Below, piece after piece: positions 7,109 through 7,902 of a stretch of 7,902 bases of DNA. The notes below the pieces were generated by a model. It saw nothing but the letters and a program-made list of their open reading frames with translations. It had not been told where the DNA came from and made no database searches. Position 1 is the first letter of the stretch. Each line of letters opens with the position of its first letter. The position numbers were made by a program, and so were the translations under genes. The stretch lies in assembly GCA_927911745.1 (NCBI GenBank), contig CAKMQF010000112.1:1-7902 (forward strand), written 5' to 3'. This DNA is from an uncultured Gemella sp. (lineage in GTDB: Bacteria > Bacillota > Bacilli > Staphylococcales > Gemellaceae).

Positions 7109-7151
7109 AAATGGATGTTATCTCGTATTGTACGGGAAACATCCATTTTTT
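7109..7151 (+). terminator. Strong Rho-independent terminator after gene 2
   Basis: AAATGGATGTT (7109-7119) pairs with AACATCCATTT (7138-7148). An inner stem CTCGTA/TACGGG forms around a TTG loop, and a run of six T residues ends at 7151. A further inverted repeat, TAAATCTAT/ATAGATTTA (7070-7078, 7092-7100), lies between the stop codon and this hairpin. Confidence 0.88.
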
Positions 7152-7434
7152 AATTGATTTTCTATAGTGGGAGGTGATAAAAATATTGATAAAATAATGA
7201 AAATCAAGAAATTTCTATAATAAGTAAATATTTTTTTAGAAAATAATGTATGGATTTTACCAATAATTTTCATAAAAAAACAACGAATGTTGGTAAATAA
7301 ATGGTTTCGCTATTGAAAAGTGAAGAAAAATTGATATTCGATATCTATACATATGTAAATAATATAACTATTATTATGTTTTTAGTTAAAATGGAAAATT
7401 ATTATTATATTTATATTACAAAACGCTGAAATAA
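7152..7434. other. AT-rich intergenic stretch with no recognisable gene
   Basis: No reading frame of protein-like composition and no RNA gene is recognisable. It contains a strong Shine-Dalgarno-like GGGAGGTGA (7169-7177) with no frame behind it: the frames after it close within eight codons. Weak palindromes are GATATTCGATATC (7333-7345) and ACATATGT (7349-7356). It may be spacer or the remains of a decayed gene. Confidence 0.5.
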
Positions 7435-7463
7435 TTGATGTATAGACCTTTTTAATATATAAT
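7435..7463 (+). promoter_or_regulatory. Predicted promoter for gene 3 (distal)
   Basis: TTGATG (7435-7440), a 17-nt spacer and a perfect TATAAT (7458-7463). The transcript start would be near 7470, giving a leader of about 240 nt for the gene at 7708. Matches of this quality also occur by chance in AT-rich DNA. Confidence 0.5.
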
Positions 7464-7602
7464 AAGAACATGGAACAATATTATCTTAACTTACTAGTTT
7501 TATAGTTTTTACAACTTATGAAAGTTTTGATAGTAAATTCACAAGTATAAAAAAATATTTAATTATGTTCGAGGCCATTATTAAAGTGATAAACTAATAA
7601 TT

Positions 7603-7631
7603 TTGTGAAAAAATATAGGGGAACTTATAGC
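7603..7631 (+). promoter_or_regulatory. Predicted promoter for gene 3 (proximal alternative)
   Basis: TTGTGA (7603-7608), a 17-nt spacer and TATAGC (7626-7631). It matches less well than the distal site but is nearer the gene; the leader would be about 70 nt. Confidence 0.35.
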
Positions 7632-7695
7632 AGATTTATTATTAATTCTATAGTGTGGTACGATACAGTCATTATGATTTTATTTATTTTATAAA

Positions 7696-7701
7696 AAGGA
7701 G
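7696..7701 (+). promoter_or_regulatory. Ribosome binding site of gene 3
   Basis: AAGGAG lies 6 nt before ATG 7708, the same spacing as for gene 2. It supports ATG 7708 as the true start even though that frame soon closes. Confidence 0.8.
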
Positions 7702-7707
7702 AAAGTT

Positions 7708-7902
7708 ATGTTCGGTAAAAATAATACGAAAATGAACAGTACGAAGCAATCTGAAAGATTAATCAGTATGGAATTAAAAATTCAATGCTGGGACTGCATC
7801 TGTATTGATTGCTTCTGGTTTCTTATTCCTTGGTGGAGCAGCTCAAGCAGCGGAGACTACTAAGCAAGAAACACCAGTTGAAACTACTGCTAAAGATAAA
7901 TC
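7708..7902 (+). pseudogene. Start of a third secreted/surface protein gene, frameshifted in its signal peptide, cut by the window edge
   Basis: Literal translation from ATG 7708 gives MFGKNNTKMNSTKQSERL and, after a switch to Cys/Trp-rich nonsense, a stop at 7861-7863. The next frame from 7781 reads FNAGTASVLIASGFLFLGGAAQAAE and then ETTKQETPVETTAKDK. This is a textbook signal-peptide core of YSIRK-type surface proteins (GTASVLI, cleavage near AQA) plus a Thr/Glu/Lys-rich mature start. Dropping one A from the run at 7776-7780 joins the two frames. The usual (Y/F)SIRK motif is not intact in either joining: the simple one gives RLISMELKF. A second possibility is an extra A at 7761-7762 plus one substitution at 7776, giving RLSVWNLKF, which lines up position by position with RYSIRKLKF. 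The rest of the gene, and hence its function, is outside the window. It could be a real pseudogene, a phase-OFF allele or a sequencing indel. Confidence 0.75.

Noticed and set aside
7197..7220. Mini-frame MKIKKFL after the GGGAGGTGA sequence
   Set aside because: It has seven codons only, and its ATG is about 20 nt from the Shine-Dalgarno-like sequence, too far for normal use.
1..7902. Insertion sequence or prophage involvement
   Set aside because: No transposase, integrase, terminal inverted repeats or target duplications were seen; the repeats present are protein-domain repeats.

Overview
The window is AT-rich DNA from a low-GC Gram-positive bacterium. The genes encode LPXTG-type, sortase-anchored surface proteins with (Y/F)SxRK-type signal peptides, MucBP and Mub_B2-like repeats and proline-rich wall-spanning repeats. 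This combination is typical of oral or mucosal Firmicutes. My best guess is Gemella, or a close Streptococcus-like relative, from protein style only; no housekeeping gene is present to confirm it.

Layout, all on the + strand: (1) the 3' part of a giant adhesin gene, 2-3635, whose start lies outside the window; (2) a terminator, a good promoter and a leader with tandem 13-nt repeats, 3636-3876; (3) a second, paralogous adhesin gene, 3877-7058; (4) a strong terminator and about 550 nt of very AT-rich DNA with no recognisable gene but plausible promoters, 7059-7707; (5) the beginning of a third secreted or surface protein gene, 7708-7902, cut by the window edge.

The main observation is that all three genes carry a one-base reading-frame break at or beside a short homopolymer. 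Gene 1 has one A too many at 2183-2189. Gene 2 lacks one base between 3880 and 3899, inside its signal peptide. Gene 3 has one extra base in its signal peptide, most simply at 7776-7780. In each case the protein continues cleanly in the next frame. Read literally, none of the three would make its intact surface protein. This could be sequencing or assembly indels, genuine decay, or ON/OFF variation of an adhesin cluster; sequence alone cannot decide.

Frame-corrected, genes 1 and 2 are modular paralogues. They share a conserved KEIITPIRAYKVM linker, MucBP-like beta domains and a 17-residue (51-bp) PxxEVPEYxGGV repeat stalk. They differ in N-terminal domains (gene 2 has a helical, probably coiled-coil segment), in the Mub_B2-like modules (gene 1 only) and in the anchor motif (LANTG in gene 1, LPNTG in gene 2). 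The proteins would be exported by Sec, attached to peptidoglycan by sortase, and probably bind host glycoproteins such as mucin; the ligand is inferred from family membership.
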